From: Zoogloea sp041911615
GTDB lineage: Bacteria > Pseudomonadota > Gammaproteobacteria > Burkholderiales > Rhodocyclaceae
NCBI RefSeq assembly: GCF_041911615.1
Contig: NZ_JAYROR010000015.1
Location: forward strand, 62,001-126,000
Length of the DNA: 64,000 bases
Direction: 5' to 3'
A model generated the notes under the pieces. The model had not been told where the DNA came from and did not search any database. It saw only the letters and a list, made by a program, of their open reading frames with translations. The translations under genes and the position numbers were made by a program. Shown here one piece after another: positions 42,779 to 51,192 of this stretch. Numbering within the stretch: position 1 is the stretch's first letter; each line of letters starts with the position of its first letter.

Positions 42779-43597
42779 TCAGTAGCTGTGTTCGGGGCCC
42801 GGGAAGCGGGATTCGCGCACGTCGACGACGTATCGGGCGACGGCGTCGTCGATGCTCGCGGCGCCTTCCATGAAGTTCTTGGCGAAGCGCGGGCGTTTGC
42901 CGGGGAAGACGCCGATCAGGTCGTGCAGGACCAGCACCTGGCCGTGACAGTCGACGCCGGCACCGATGCCGATGGTGGCCATGGTGTCGAGGCTGGCGGT
43001 GATGTCGGCAGCGAGCCGCGAGGGCACCATTTCCATCACGACGAGGGCCGCGCCGGCTTGTTCGAGCGCCAGGGCGTCGGCTTTCAGCACGGCCGCGCCT
43101 TCGTCGCTCTTGCCCTGCACCCGATAGCCGCCGAGCTGATGCACGGCCTGCGGGGTGAGGCCGATGTGGGCGCACACCGGCACGCCGCGCTCGACCAGGA
43201 AACGCACCGTCTCGGCCATGAAGGCGCCGCCTTCGAGCTTGACCATGTGAGCGCCGGCGGCCATCAGGCGGGCGGCGTTGCGCATCGCCTGCTCGGGGCT
43301 TTCCGCGTAACTGCCGAAGGGCATGTCGGTGACGATCATCGGGCGCGTGCAGCCGCGGGCGACGCACTCGGTGTGATACGCCATGTGTTCGAGGGTGACC
43401 GGCAGGGTGGTCTTCTGGCCCTGCAGCACATTGCCGAGGGAGTCGCCCACCAGCACCACATCGACGCCGCAGCGTTCGAGCAGGGCCGCGAAGCTGGCGT
43501 CGTAGCCGGTGAGCATGACGATCTTGCGGCCTTCGGCGCGCATCTTGCCAAGCTCGAAAAGGGTGACGGGTTTGCTGTTGTCCTGCAGGTAGCTCAT
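42779..43597 (-). CDS. panB: 3-methyl-2-oxobutanoate hydroxymethyltransferase
   Basis: Enzyme of 272 aa that adds a one-carbon unit from methylene-tetrahydrofolate to ketoisovalerate, the first step to pantothenate. The magnesium-site motif VVLVGDSLGNVLQGQKTTLPVTLEHMAYH, the catalytic MVKLEGG and HIGLTPQAVHQLGGYRVQG are present. A GAGGAGGAAC site precedes the ATG. Its substrate ketoisovalerate also comes from the ilv pathway at 6.7-10.1 kb. It begins the panBC pair. Confidence 0.97.
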   Translation of the reverse strand: MSYLQDNSKPVTLFELGKMRAEGRKIVMLTGYDASFAALLERCGVDVVLVGDSLGNVLQGQKTTLPVTLEHMAYHTECVARGCTRPMIVTDMPFGSYAESPEQAMRNAARLMAAGAHMVKLEGGAFMAETVRFLVERGVPVCAHIGLTPQAVHQLGGYRVQGKSDEGAAVLKADALALEQAGAALVVMEMVPSRLAADITASLDTMATIGIGAGVDCHGQVLVLHDLIGVFPGKRPRFAKNFMEGAASIDDAVARYVVDVRESRFPGPEHSY

Positions 43598-43743
43598 GAC
43601 TGTTCCTCCTCGCGGGCGGCAGTTAACTCCAATCTTGTGCGAGGCACAAGAGGGCGTCGGAAGCGGGTGGGCGTGGATGGGCCGGTGATGGGATGAGGCG
43701 GAGGGATCGGTCTCGCCGGCTGGGGGCCGTCGCGGGCGCCGGC

Positions 43744-44382
43744 TCAGCCGGCGTAGCCGAAGAATTCCCGGTAGCTGCGCATGGCGAGCAGGCGGGAGTA
43801 GAGCAGCTCGAAATCCTCTTCCTTGTCGACAGGATTGAGGGATTCGGCATTCACGATGAACAGCGGGGCGGCGTCGTAGTGGTGGAAGAAGTTGGCGTAG
43901 TGCTCGGCGACGCGCTGGAGATAGGGCTCGCTGATCTTGCGCTCGGATTCGACGCCGCGGCGGCGCACGCGGTCGATCAGGATGTCGGGCTGGGCTTGCA
44001 GGTAGATCACCAGGTCGGGCTTGCGCACGCTCGGCCTGAGGCGCTCGTAGAGGCGGCGGTAAAGCTGCAGCTCGTCTTCGGCGAGGTTGAGTTCGGCGAA
44101 GAGCGGATCCTTGTCGATCAGGAAGTCGGACACGATGCGCCGGAACGGGTCATGGTGTTCGGCGAAGGCGAGGAGCTGCTCGCTGCGCTGGAACAGGAAC
44201 GAAATCTGGGTGGGCAGGCCCCAGCGTTCCATGTTCTGGTAGAAGCGGCCGAGGAACGGGTTGCTGGCGGGGTCTTCAAGCAGCAGGTCGGCGTTGATCC
44301 GCGCGGCGAGGCGCCTGGCGAGGGTCGTCTTGCCGGCGCCGATGGGGCCTTCGACGACGATGTAGCGCGCTTTTTCGAACAT
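43744..44382 (-). CDS. dck: Deoxyadenosine/deoxycytidine kinase family protein
   Basis: Nucleoside kinase-fold protein of 212 aa. P-loop GPIGAGKTTLARRLA (12-26), the DRY-like region and the lid RRRGVESERKISEPYLQRVAEHYANFFHHY are typical of the dNK family that phosphorylates deoxynucleosides for salvage. It sits between panB and folK in a cluster commonly seen in betaproteobacteria (pcnB-folK-dck-panBC), although the functional link is not obvious. 16 bases downstream of the DUF486 gene. Confidence 0.9.
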   Translation of the reverse strand: MFEKARYIVVEGPIGAGKTTLARRLAARINADLLLEDPASNPFLGRFYQNMERWGLPTQISFLFQRSEQLLAFAEHHDPFRRIVSDFLIDKDPLFAELNLAEDELQLYRRLYERLRPSVRKPDLVIYLQAQPDILIDRVRRRGVESERKISEPYLQRVAEHYANFFHHYDAAPLFIVNAESLNPVDKEEDFELLYSRLLAMRSYREFFGYAG

Positions 44383-44398
44383 GAGGTGTCTCCGCCTT

Positions 44399-44740
44399 TC
44401 AGGCGCGGAAGATGAAGTACACGGCGCCTAGGATACACAGGGCCGCCCACAGATAGTCAAGCTTGAGGGGCTGCTGCATGTACAAGACGGCGAACGGGAC
44501 GAACACCGTCAGGGTGATCGCTTCCTGCATGATCTTGAGCTGGGCGAGGTTGAGCTCCTGCGCGCCGATGCGGTTGGCGGGCACCTGCAGCAGGTATTCG
44601 AACAGCGCGATGCCCCAGCTCACCAGCGCGGCGATGTACCAGGGCGAGGTGGCCAGGTTCTTGAGGTGACCGTACCACGCGAAGGTCATGAAGACGTTGG
44701 ACGCGGCGAGCAGCAGGGCGGTCTGGAGCCAGATCGGCAT
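44399..44740 (-). CDS. DUF486 / DMT-like small membrane protein
   Basis: Membrane protein of 113 aa with four predicted helices, in the DUF486 family related to small multidrug transporters. Conserved TFAWYGHLKN, WGIALFEYLLQVPANRIG and LKIMQEAITLTVFVPFAVLYM. The ATG shares bases with the folK stop (TGATG), so it is translationally coupled; a GTG one codon upstream is also possible. Substrate unknown; it interrupts the usual folK-dck order. Confidence 0.85.
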   Translation of the reverse strand: MPIWLQTALLLAASNVFMTFAWYGHLKNLATSPWYIAALVSWGIALFEYLLQVPANRIGAQELNLAQLKIMQEAITLTVFVPFAVLYMQQPLKLDYLWAALCILGAVYFIFRA

Positions 44741-45246
44741 CACATCGGCTCGCTGCGGGCGATCTGCTGGCCGGCAACCGCGGCCAGGAAGTGCCGTGCC
44801 GGGCCGAGGCCGGGCAGCGCCACGTCCGGGGCGATCTCGAGCAAGGGCAGCAGCACGAAGGCGCGTTCGTGCATGCGCGGGTGGGGCAGGGTGAGCTCGG
44901 GCGAGTCGAGGTGCACCTCGCCGTGCAGGAGCAGGTCGAGATCGAGGGTGCGCGGCGCGTTGGGCACGCTGCGCACGCGGCCGTGATGGGCTTCGATGGC
45001 GAGGAGCGCGCGCAGCAGCGGGATGGGGGCGAGCGCGGTGTCGATGGCCACCACGGCGTTGATGAAGTCGGGCTGGTCGAGCAGTCCGACCGGTGCGCTG
45101 CGGTAGAGGGACGAGCGGGCGACGACCACGGTGTCCGGTAGGCTCGCCAGGTCGGCGACGGCGGCCCGCAGGTGGCGCACCGGCTCGCCGATGTTGGCGC
45201 CCAGCGCCACGTAGGCGCGGGTGCGCGTCGGCAGGGGATGGCTCAT
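44740..45246 (-). CDS. folK: 6-hydroxymethyl-7,8-dihydropterin pyrophosphokinase
   Basis: Folate-pathway kinase of 168 aa that activates hydroxymethyldihydropterin with ATP. AYVALGANIGEPVRHLRAAVADL opens the fold; APVGLLDQPDFINAVVAI, and the signature APRTLDLDLLLHGE followed by LPHPRMHERAFVLLPLLEI complete it. It overlaps pcnB by 4 bases and the DUF486 gene downstream. FolE2 at 18.9 kb acts earlier in the same pathway. Confidence 0.96.
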   Translation of the reverse strand: MSHPLPTRTRAYVALGANIGEPVRHLRAAVADLASLPDTVVVARSSLYRSAPVGLLDQPDFINAVVAIDTALAPIPLLRALLAIEAHHGRVRSVPNAPRTLDLDLLLHGEVHLDSPELTLPHPRMHERAFVLLPLLEIAPDVALPGLGPARHFLAAVAGQQIARSEPM

Positions 45247-46586
45247 GCGTCTACCGGGGCGGTGCTGCCGGAGGAGGGCTTGCGGCGTCGCCGCCGTTTC
45301 TTGGCGCCGCCGCTCTTGTCGGGAACGAGCATGCTTTCGCGGGCTTCGGGGTTGGCGTCGGCGAAGGCGTCCCACCAGTCGGGCAGTTCCATCGGGATCT
45401 CGCCGGATTGGGCGCGCAGGCGCAGGAAGTCCCAGGCGGCGCGATAGCGCGGCTGCTCGAGCAGGCGATAGGGCGTCTTGCCGGCGCGCTTCTCGAAGCG
45501 CGGCTGGAGCGCCCAGATTTCCTTGATGTCGCCGGCGATGCGACGGGTGATGGCGAGCTTGCCGGACTGCTTGTCGAGCACCGCGTCCATCGCGTCGAAG
45601 AGGGCCGGCTGCGAATGGGCGCCGTCGGCCTTGCGGGCTTCCCAGTCGGCCAGCACCTCGTGCCAGAGCAGGGTGGCGAACAGGAAGCCGGGTGAAACCG
45701 GCTTGCCCTGACGCACGCGATCGTCGGTGTTCTCGAGGGACAGCCACACGAAGCGTTCGCCCAGCGGCTGTTCGAGGATGACGTCGAGCAGCGGCAGCAG
45801 GCCGTGGTGCAGGCCTTCCTCGCGCAGCTGGCGCAGGCACTTGACTGCGTGGCCGGACATCAGCAGCTTGAGCATCTCGTCGAAGAGGCGCGCCGGCGGC
45901 ACGTTTTCGAGGAGGTCGGCCATCTCGCGGATCGGCGCGCGGGCGGCCGGATCGATGGACAGGCCGAGCTTGGCACCGAGGCGCGCGGCGCGCAGCATGC
46001 GCACCGGGTCTTCGCGGTAGCGCACGCGCGGGTCGCCGATCATGCGCAGCGTCTTTTGCTGCAGGTCGGCGACGCCGTGGTGGTAGTCGATGACGGTTTC
46101 GTCCGAGGGGTCGTAGTACAGCGCGTTGACGGTGAAGTCGCGGCGGGTCGCGTCCTCGGCCATGCTGCCGAAGACGTTGTCGCGCAGTACGCGGCCGTGC
46201 TCGTCGGTCTCGGTGGACTCGGCGTCCTGCATGGCGCGGAAGGTGGAGACTTCGATGGTCTCGGGGCCGCTCATCACGTGGACGATCTTGAAGCGCCGGC
46301 CGATGATGCGCGAGCGGCGGAACAGGGCGCGGACTTCCTCGGGGGTGGCGCTGGTGGCCACGTCGAAATCCTTGGGCGTCTGGCCGACGATGATGTCGCG
46401 CACGGCACCGCCGACGACGTAGGCCTTGTGGCCGGCTTCCTGCAGCACGGCGCAGACCTTGTTGGCCGCGGGGGAGATGAGTTCCCGGCGGACGCCGTGA
46501 CGGGTCACGGGGATCACGGCGGGTTCGGGAAGGGCGTTGGCGGGTGCAGCGCGACGGAAAACGCGGCGCAGCAGTTTGCGAATCAT
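45243..46586 (-). CDS. pcnB: Poly(A) polymerase I
   Basis: Nucleotidyltransferase of 447 aa that adds 3' poly(A) tails that mark RNA for decay. The catalytic motif is YVVGGAVRDIIVGQTPKDFDVAT (near 56-78), followed by RRSRIIGRRFKIVHV and RRDFTVNALYYDP. A basic C-terminal tail (KKRRRRRKPSS) matches the family. The ATG giving MIRKLLRRVFRRA is the most plausible start; upstream in-frame extensions look non-coding. First gene of the pcnB-folK-DUF486-dck run. Confidence 0.95.
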   Translation of the reverse strand: MIRKLLRRVFRRAAPANALPEPAVIPVTRHGVRRELISPAANKVCAVLQEAGHKAYVVGGAVRDIIVGQTPKDFDVATSATPEEVRALFRRSRIIGRRFKIVHVMSGPETIEVSTFRAMQDAESTETDEHGRVLRDNVFGSMAEDATRRDFTVNALYYDPSDETVIDYHHGVADLQQKTLRMIGDPRVRYREDPVRMLRAARLGAKLGLSIDPAARAPIREMADLLENVPPARLFDEMLKLLMSGHAVKCLRQLREEGLHHGLLPLLDVILEQPLGERFVWLSLENTDDRVRQGKPVSPGFLFATLLWHEVLADWEARKADGAHSQPALFDAMDAVLDKQSGKLAITRRIAGDIKEIWALQPRFEKRAGKTPYRLLEQPRYRAAWDFLRLRAQSGEIPMELPDWWDAFADANPEARESMLVPDKSGGAKKRRRRRKPSSGSTAPVDA

Positions 46587-46722
46587 CGGTGGGGCTTGGA
46601 TTATCGGGATCAAGTCGCGCATGATAACCCATCGCGCGGCCGGCTTTTCCTCGCCGGGGTCGTTTTGGGCGGCTCGGACTTGCATCCGGCCGGGATTTCG
46701 AGTTGATTCGTGAGGTTTTCCG

Positions 46723-47490
46723 ATGCTGCGTTTCTCCGCCAACCTGTCCTTCCTGTTCCTCGATCGGCCGTTCCTGGATCGCTTCGCGGCCGCGGCAGCG
46801 AGTGGTTTCAAGGGTGTGGAGTTTCATTTTCCGTACGCCTTTCCGGTGGACGAGGTGGTCGACGCGGTGAAGCGGGCCGCTGTCGAGGTGGTGTTGTTCA
46901 ACCTGCCGGCCGGCGACTGGGCCGGCGGGGAACGCGGAATCGCCTGCCTGCCGGAGCGGCTCGGCGAGTTCCGCGACGGCGTGGCCGAGGCCGCGTGCTA
47001 CGCCGAGGCGCTGGGCTGCCCGCGCCTCAACTGCATCGCCGGCCGTCGTGGGCCGGGGCTCGACGAGGCGCTGCTGCGCGCCACGCTGGTGGACAACCTG
47101 CGCCATGCGGCCGATGTCTTCGCGCCGGCGGGGCGTCAGGTGCTGCTCGAGCCGCTCAACAGCCGCGACACGCCGGATTTCCTGATCGACCGCAGCGCAA
47201 GCGCACTGGCGCTGCTGGAGGAGGCCGGGCGCCCCAATCTGGGCCTGCAATACGACATCTACCACGCGCAGGTCATGGAGGGCGATCTGGCCAACACGCT
47301 GGCGCGCAACCTCCGGCGCATCGGCCACATCCAGCTCGCCGACAATCCGGGGCGTCACCAGCCGGGCACCGGCGAGATCCACTTCCCGTTCCTGTTCCAG
47401 CATCTGCACACGCTGGGATACGACGGCTGGATCGGCTGCGAGTACGTGCCGCTGGGGGCCACCGAGGATTCCTTCGACTGGATGCTGTGA
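46723..47490 (+). CDS. hyi: Hydroxypyruvate isomerase family protein
   Basis: Sugar-phosphate-isomerase-like TIM barrel of 255 aa. RFSANLSFLFLDRPFLDRFAAAAASGFKGVEFHFPYAFP, the metal-site VLLEPLNSRDTPDFLI and LQYDIYHAQVMEGDLANTL, and GHIQLADNPGRHQPGTGEI are all typical. In E. coli Hyi interconverts hydroxypyruvate and tartronate semialdehyde in glyoxylate metabolism; paralogues (e.g. OtnI) act on other substrates. The stop overlaps the AraC gene start. The glc genes 4 kb away support a C2-acid role. Confidence 0.9.
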   Translation: MLRFSANLSFLFLDRPFLDRFAAAAASGFKGVEFHFPYAFPVDEVVDAVKRAAVEVVLFNLPAGDWAGGERGIACLPERLGEFRDGVAEAACYAEALGCPRLNCIAGRRGPGLDEALLRATLVDNLRHAADVFAPAGRQVLLEPLNSRDTPDFLIDRSASALALLEEAGRPNLGLQYDIYHAQVMEGDLANTLARNLRRIGHIQLADNPGRHQPGTGEIHFPFLFQHLHTLGYDGWIGCEYVPLGATEDSFDWML

Positions 47491-48338
47491 GCGTCGCCGA
47501 GGGCTTCTTCCCGCCGCCACCGGCGCTCGCCGATTGCGTGCGCAGCGCGCTGGTGACGCGGCTGCCCGGCGGCCCCTACCTGTTGCCGGCGGCGTTGCAT
47601 CCGCTGCTGCTGGTGGTGCTGGACGGGTCGGTCGTCGTCGGCATGGGCGAAACGGCGCAGCCGCTGCCCGTCGTCTCGCTGTGCGGTGCGACGCGGGGCG
47701 CGTGCCCGGCGCGGGCGGCCCCGGGAACCCGCATCGTGACGGTGACCCTGCGCCCGGGCGGCCTGGGTGCGTTGTTCGGCGTGTCGGCGCCGGAAATCAT
47801 GGCGGCGTGCGTCGATTCTGCGGCGGTGCTGATGGCGCCGGGGCGCGGCGAGCTGGCGCGCTTCGTCGAGGCGTGCGGCACGGCGGGCGAGGTCGGCGAC
47901 GCCGTGAGCCGGTTGTGGGCCTGCCTCGCGGCGATCCGGCGTGGCGCACCCGATGCGGCCGTGTTGCGGGTACCGGCGGCGCTGCTGCCCTTGCCGGCCG
48001 ACGCCCTGGCGGAGCGGCTCGGCCTCGGTCGGCGGCATTTAGAGCGGCGCTTCCTGCACAGTTTTGGGCAACCGCTGCGCGCGTACCGGCATCAGCTGCG
48101 GTGCAGCCAGACGCTGTCGGCCCTGATTGCCGGCAAGGCGCGGGTGGATGCCTGGGCCACGCTGGCCGCCGCAATGGGTTACGCCGACCAGGCACACCTG
48201 TGCCGCGATGTGCGACGATTCACCGGCCACACGCCCCGTGCGCTGCAGGCCGGGATCGTCGGGGGCGATCCGGCGTTCTGGCCCTACCGCGTCGAGGCCG
48301 CGCTGCTCGCCCGGCATTTCGGCCCGACCGGCTTCTGA
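47487..48338 (+). CDS. AraC-family transcription regulator
   Basis: Regulator of 283 aa. An N-terminal ligand-binding region without recognised type (1-165) precedes the double helix-turn-helix: LAERLGLGRRHLERRFLHSFGQPLRAYRHQLRCSQTLSAL and the second helix AAAMGYADQAHLCRDVRRFTGHTPRAL. GTG start overlapping the hyi stop as GTGA, which couples the two. Possible targets are hyi itself and the amidase/glc genes downstream; no site was identified. Confidence 0.9.
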   Translation: MSVAEGFFPPPPALADCVRSALVTRLPGGPYLLPAALHPLLLVVLDGSVVVGMGETAQPLPVVSLCGATRGACPARAAPGTRIVTVTLRPGGLGALFGVSAPEIMAACVDSAAVLMAPGRGELARFVEACGTAGEVGDAVSRLWACLAAIRRGAPDAAVLRVPAALLPLPADALAERLGLGRRHLERRFLHSFGQPLRAYRHQLRCSQTLSALIAGKARVDAWATLAAAMGYADQAHLCRDVRRFTGHTPRALQAGIVGGDPAFWPYRVEAALLARHFGPTGF

Positions 48339-48426
48339 ATCGTCACGAGATGTCGCCTGGATTCAAGACGCGCCCCTGGCGCCGATATCACACTGCCTGC
48401 CGTCTTCTTTTTCCGTGTTTTCTGCG

Positions 48427-48891
48427 ATGACCTTGCGCGATTCCGTTTTGCCCGACCTGTCGCCTTCCGCCTGGCGCCACACCTACCGTTTGCCGCTGCC
48501 GCCCGGCGCACTGGAAATCGACCAGATCGGCAAGGCCTTCCTGACGGCTTCTCCGTGGTGGCTGAGGCATCTGGCGACGCTCCGCGATGTCCTGGTGCGG
48601 CCTTTCGGCCTGCGTCCGATGGCGTCGGCGGGCGGCGTATTCCAGTCCGTCGCGCGGACGCCCGACGAATGGCTCCTCGGGGCGGACGACCGCCATCTCG
48701 ATTTTCGCGTCTCGCTGCGGGTGTTCGCCGCGCCGGACGGTGCGCAGTTGCAGATCTCGACCTGGGTCCAGCCCCACGGCCGCCTGGGGCGGGTTTATCT
48801 CGCGCTGGTGGCGCCGCTGCATCGCGGAATCGTGCCGTGCAAGGCGCGCGCGATGTGGCGTTGGCTCGCTGCGGGAGGCGGCCATGGTTGA
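48427..48891 (+). CDS. DUF2867 protein
   Basis: Protein of 154 aa with the DUF2867 features TASPWWLRHLATLRDVLVRPFGLRP, DEWLLGADDRHLDFRVSLRVF and LVAPLHRGIVPCKARAMWRWLA. Family members are uncharacterised, related in shape to SRPBCC or lipid-binding proteins. It begins 88 bases after the AraC gene and overlaps the amidase start by 8 bases, so the two are probably co-translated. Confidence 0.83.
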   Translation: MTLRDSVLPDLSPSAWRHTYRLPLPPGALEIDQIGKAFLTASPWWLRHLATLRDVLVRPFGLRPMASAGGVFQSVARTPDEWLLGADDRHLDFRVSLRVFAAPDGAQLQISTWVQPHGRLGRVYLALVAPLHRGIVPCKARAMWRWLAAGGGHG

Positions 48892-50362
48892 AGTGCCGCT
48901 CGATTCCCTCACCGCGCTGGGCGCCGCCGAGGCGATCCGCCGCGGCGAGCTGTCGGTGGCCGCGCTCGTCAAGGCCTGCCTGCTGCGCATCGCCCAGCGC
49001 AACGGGCAGATCAACGCCATCGTCACCCTCGACGCCGTCGGGGCCACCCGCGCCGTGGACGCCGCCCAGCGTCGGCTGGCCGAGGGCGGAGCGCTCCCGC
49101 CGCTGCTCGGCGTGCCGGTGTCGATCAAGGACGCCTTCGCCACCGCCGGTTTGCGCACCACCGCCAGTCATCGGCCACTCCGTCATTACGTGCCGGATCA
49201 GGACGCGACGGTGGTGGCACGGCTGCGCGCGGCCGGCGCGGTGATCGTCGGCAAGAGCAACCTGCCCGAACTGGCGGGTGCTCCCCACTGCTGGAGCCCG
49301 CTGTTCGGCCTCACCCGCAACCCGTGGGACCCGGCGCTCACGCCCGGAGGCAGTTCGGGGGGCGCGGCGGCGGCGGTGGCGTCGGGCTTTTCGTTGCTCG
49401 AAGCGGGCAGCGATCTCGCCGGCTCGATCCGCATCCCGGCGGCCTACTGCGGTGTGGCCGGTTTCAAGGCGACCGAGAACCGGATTCCCCGCAGCGGCCA
49501 CATTCCGCACCTGCCGGCGCAGTTCGGCGGGGTGCGCAGCGTGCGGCACATGCTGTCGTTTGGCGTGCTGGCCCGCTCGGTGGCCGATCTGCACCTCGGC
49601 TTCGGCCTGATGGCGGGGCCGGACGCCATCGACACCGAAGTGCCGTCGCTGCCGCCCCCGCGCCCCTTGCCCGCTCCGACCGGAGGTCGTCTGCGCCTGG
49701 CGCTGTGGGACGACTTCGGGCTGCCGCTATGCGAGCGCACCCGCGCCGCCCTCGAGCGCGTCGCGGGGACGCTGACGGCGGCTGGCCATACGCTGTGCCG
49801 GGCCACGCCGCCGGGCCTCGATCCGGATCGGCTGCGGGAGACCTTCGGGGTGGTGGCCGGCACCGAGATCGGCCTCGGGCTGGCGGGCTGGCAGCGGGGA
49901 ATCGTCCGCAGCGTGCGGCACATCCTGCCCCGCTCGGAACGGATGGTCGACGCGGTGGCCCGCGGCATGCGCCTCGACATGCGGGATTACAACCGGGCGC
50001 TGGCCCGGCGCGACGAGGCGATTGCCGCGCTGGAAAGCTACCTCGCGGGTTTCGATGCCTTGCTGTGCCCGGTGGCGACCACCGTCGCCTATCCCGGCCG
50101 GCCGCTGGGCCTGTTCGCCAAGCCGCCGACGCTGACCGTCGCCGGCAGGCGGGTGCCGTACATGGAAGCGACCATCGGCCTGACGGCGCCGTTTTCCCTC
50201 ACCGGGAGCCCGGTGGTGGCGCTGCGGGCGGGGATCGAGGCGGGGTTGCCGGTGGGGCTGCAGGTGGTCGGCCGACGTTGGGAGGACGACGCGGTGCTGG
50301 CAGTGGCCGCCGAGCTGGAGGCGCTGCTGGGCGGTTTCGTGGCCCCGCCGCCGCCCCGCTGA
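48884..50362 (+). CDS. Amidase (amidase-signature family)
   Basis: Serine-dependent amidase of 492 aa. The Ser-cisSer-Lys triad is intact: Lys82 in PVSIKDAF, Ser158 in the PGGSSGGAAAAV stretch and nucleophile Ser181 in AGSDLAGSIRIPAAYCG. The family covers many substrates (short amides, indole-acetamide, nylon-type linkages), so the substrate is unknown. The ATG overlaps the DUF2867 gene. It could supply carbon and nitrogen from an amide to the C2 genes nearby; that is speculation. Confidence 0.9.
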   Translation: MVEVPLDSLTALGAAEAIRRGELSVAALVKACLLRIAQRNGQINAIVTLDAVGATRAVDAAQRRLAEGGALPPLLGVPVSIKDAFATAGLRTTASHRPLRHYVPDQDATVVARLRAAGAVIVGKSNLPELAGAPHCWSPLFGLTRNPWDPALTPGGSSGGAAAAVASGFSLLEAGSDLAGSIRIPAAYCGVAGFKATENRIPRSGHIPHLPAQFGGVRSVRHMLSFGVLARSVADLHLGFGLMAGPDAIDTEVPSLPPPRPLPAPTGGRLRLALWDDFGLPLCERTRAALERVAGTLTAAGHTLCRATPPGLDPDRLRETFGVVAGTEIGLGLAGWQRGIVRSVRHILPRSERMVDAVARGMRLDMRDYNRALARRDEAIAALESYLAGFDALLCPVATTVAYPGRPLGLFAKPPTLTVAGRRVPYMEATIGLTAPFSLTGSPVVALRAGIEAGLPVGLQVVGRRWEDDAVLAVAAELEALLGGFVAPPPPR

Positions 50363-50496
50363 GCGGCACGCGCGGCGCCCGCTTTACAGTGGCGGGAGTC
50401 GTCGCCTAGACTGCGCATCGACTTGTCAGACAACCCGACCAATGGCCGTCACCCGTTTTCGCCCGACCGCAGCGACTCTCCGATGAAGTCGGAGCG

Positions 50497-51192
50497 GTGC
50501 TCGAGTCGCGTATCGGTCGTGGCGAACTGGCGCCCGGGACACGCTTGCCGACCGAGGCGCAACTGGCCGAGCAGTTTGCGGTGAGCCGGGCGGTGGTGCG
50601 GGAGGCGATCGCGCGCCTCAAGGCCAACGGGCTGGTGGAAAGCCGGCAGGGCGCGGGGGCCTTCGTGGCACGCCGGCCCGGTGCGACGGTGTCCCGGATG
50701 CATGGCGGCACGGCATCCGCCGCAGCGCGCATCGAGGACGTCTTCGAGCTGCGCCTGATCGTCGAGGTGGCGGCCGCCGAGCGGGCGGCGCTGCGCCGCG
50801 GCGACGACGATCTGCGGGCCATCGGTGCCGCACTGGCGACGATGGACGCGGCGCTGGCCGGCGCGGGCGATGGCGCGATGGCCGACGACGCCTTTCACTG
50901 CGCGATCGCCGCGGCGAGCGGCAACCCGTTGATCGGCCGCTTCGTCGAGTTCGTGGGCCAGGAGTTTTCCGTTTCGCGCCAGCCCACCTGGAGCCCCGGC
51001 GGCGTGGGCGCGGGGTTGGCGCAGGCATCGCAGGACGAACACCGGGCCTTGTTCCGGGCCATCGAGGCGGGCGATCCGTGTGCCGCCCGTGCGGCCGCCG
51101 AGCGTCATCTGGCGGCGGTGGCGGGGCGGCTGGGCGTGGACTTGCCGTCGCTCGGCGGCGCGTTTTCCAGGCAGGAGGCGGGTGATGGGTGA
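50497..51192 (+). CDS. GntR/FadR-family regulator with apparent 5' frameshift
   Basis: Regulator of at least 231 aa upstream of glcDEF: GntR winged helix (RIGRGELAPGTRLPTEAQLAEQFAVSRAVVREAIARLKANGLVESRQGAG) and a FadR-type all-helical ligand domain (about 80-215) with DDAFHCAIAAASGN and DEHRALFRAIEAGD. The frame opens at GTG 50497, but homology continues upstream (RPQRLSDEVGAV) with no start codon. ATG 50442, in the other frame, gives MAVTRF; removing one T in the TTTT run at about 50456-50459 joins both. It is likely a glycolate/lactate-type regulator, GlcC- or LldR-like by position only. Confidence 0.85.
   Translation: MLESRIGRGELAPGTRLPTEAQLAEQFAVSRAVVREAIARLKANGLVESRQGAGAFVARRPGATVSRMHGGTASAAARIEDVFELRLIVEVAAAERAALRRGDDDLRAIGAALATMDAALAGAGDGAMADDAFHCAIAAASGNPLIGRFVEFVGQEFSVSRQPTWSPGGVGAGLAQASQDEHRALFRAIEAGDPCAARAAAERHLAAVAGRLGVDLPSLGGAFSRQEAGDG

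Noticed and set aside
44740..47520. Very long minus-strand frame spanning folK, pcnB and hyi.
   Set aside because: Most of its length is a different frame of pcnB and the antisense of hyi; only the folK part is real.
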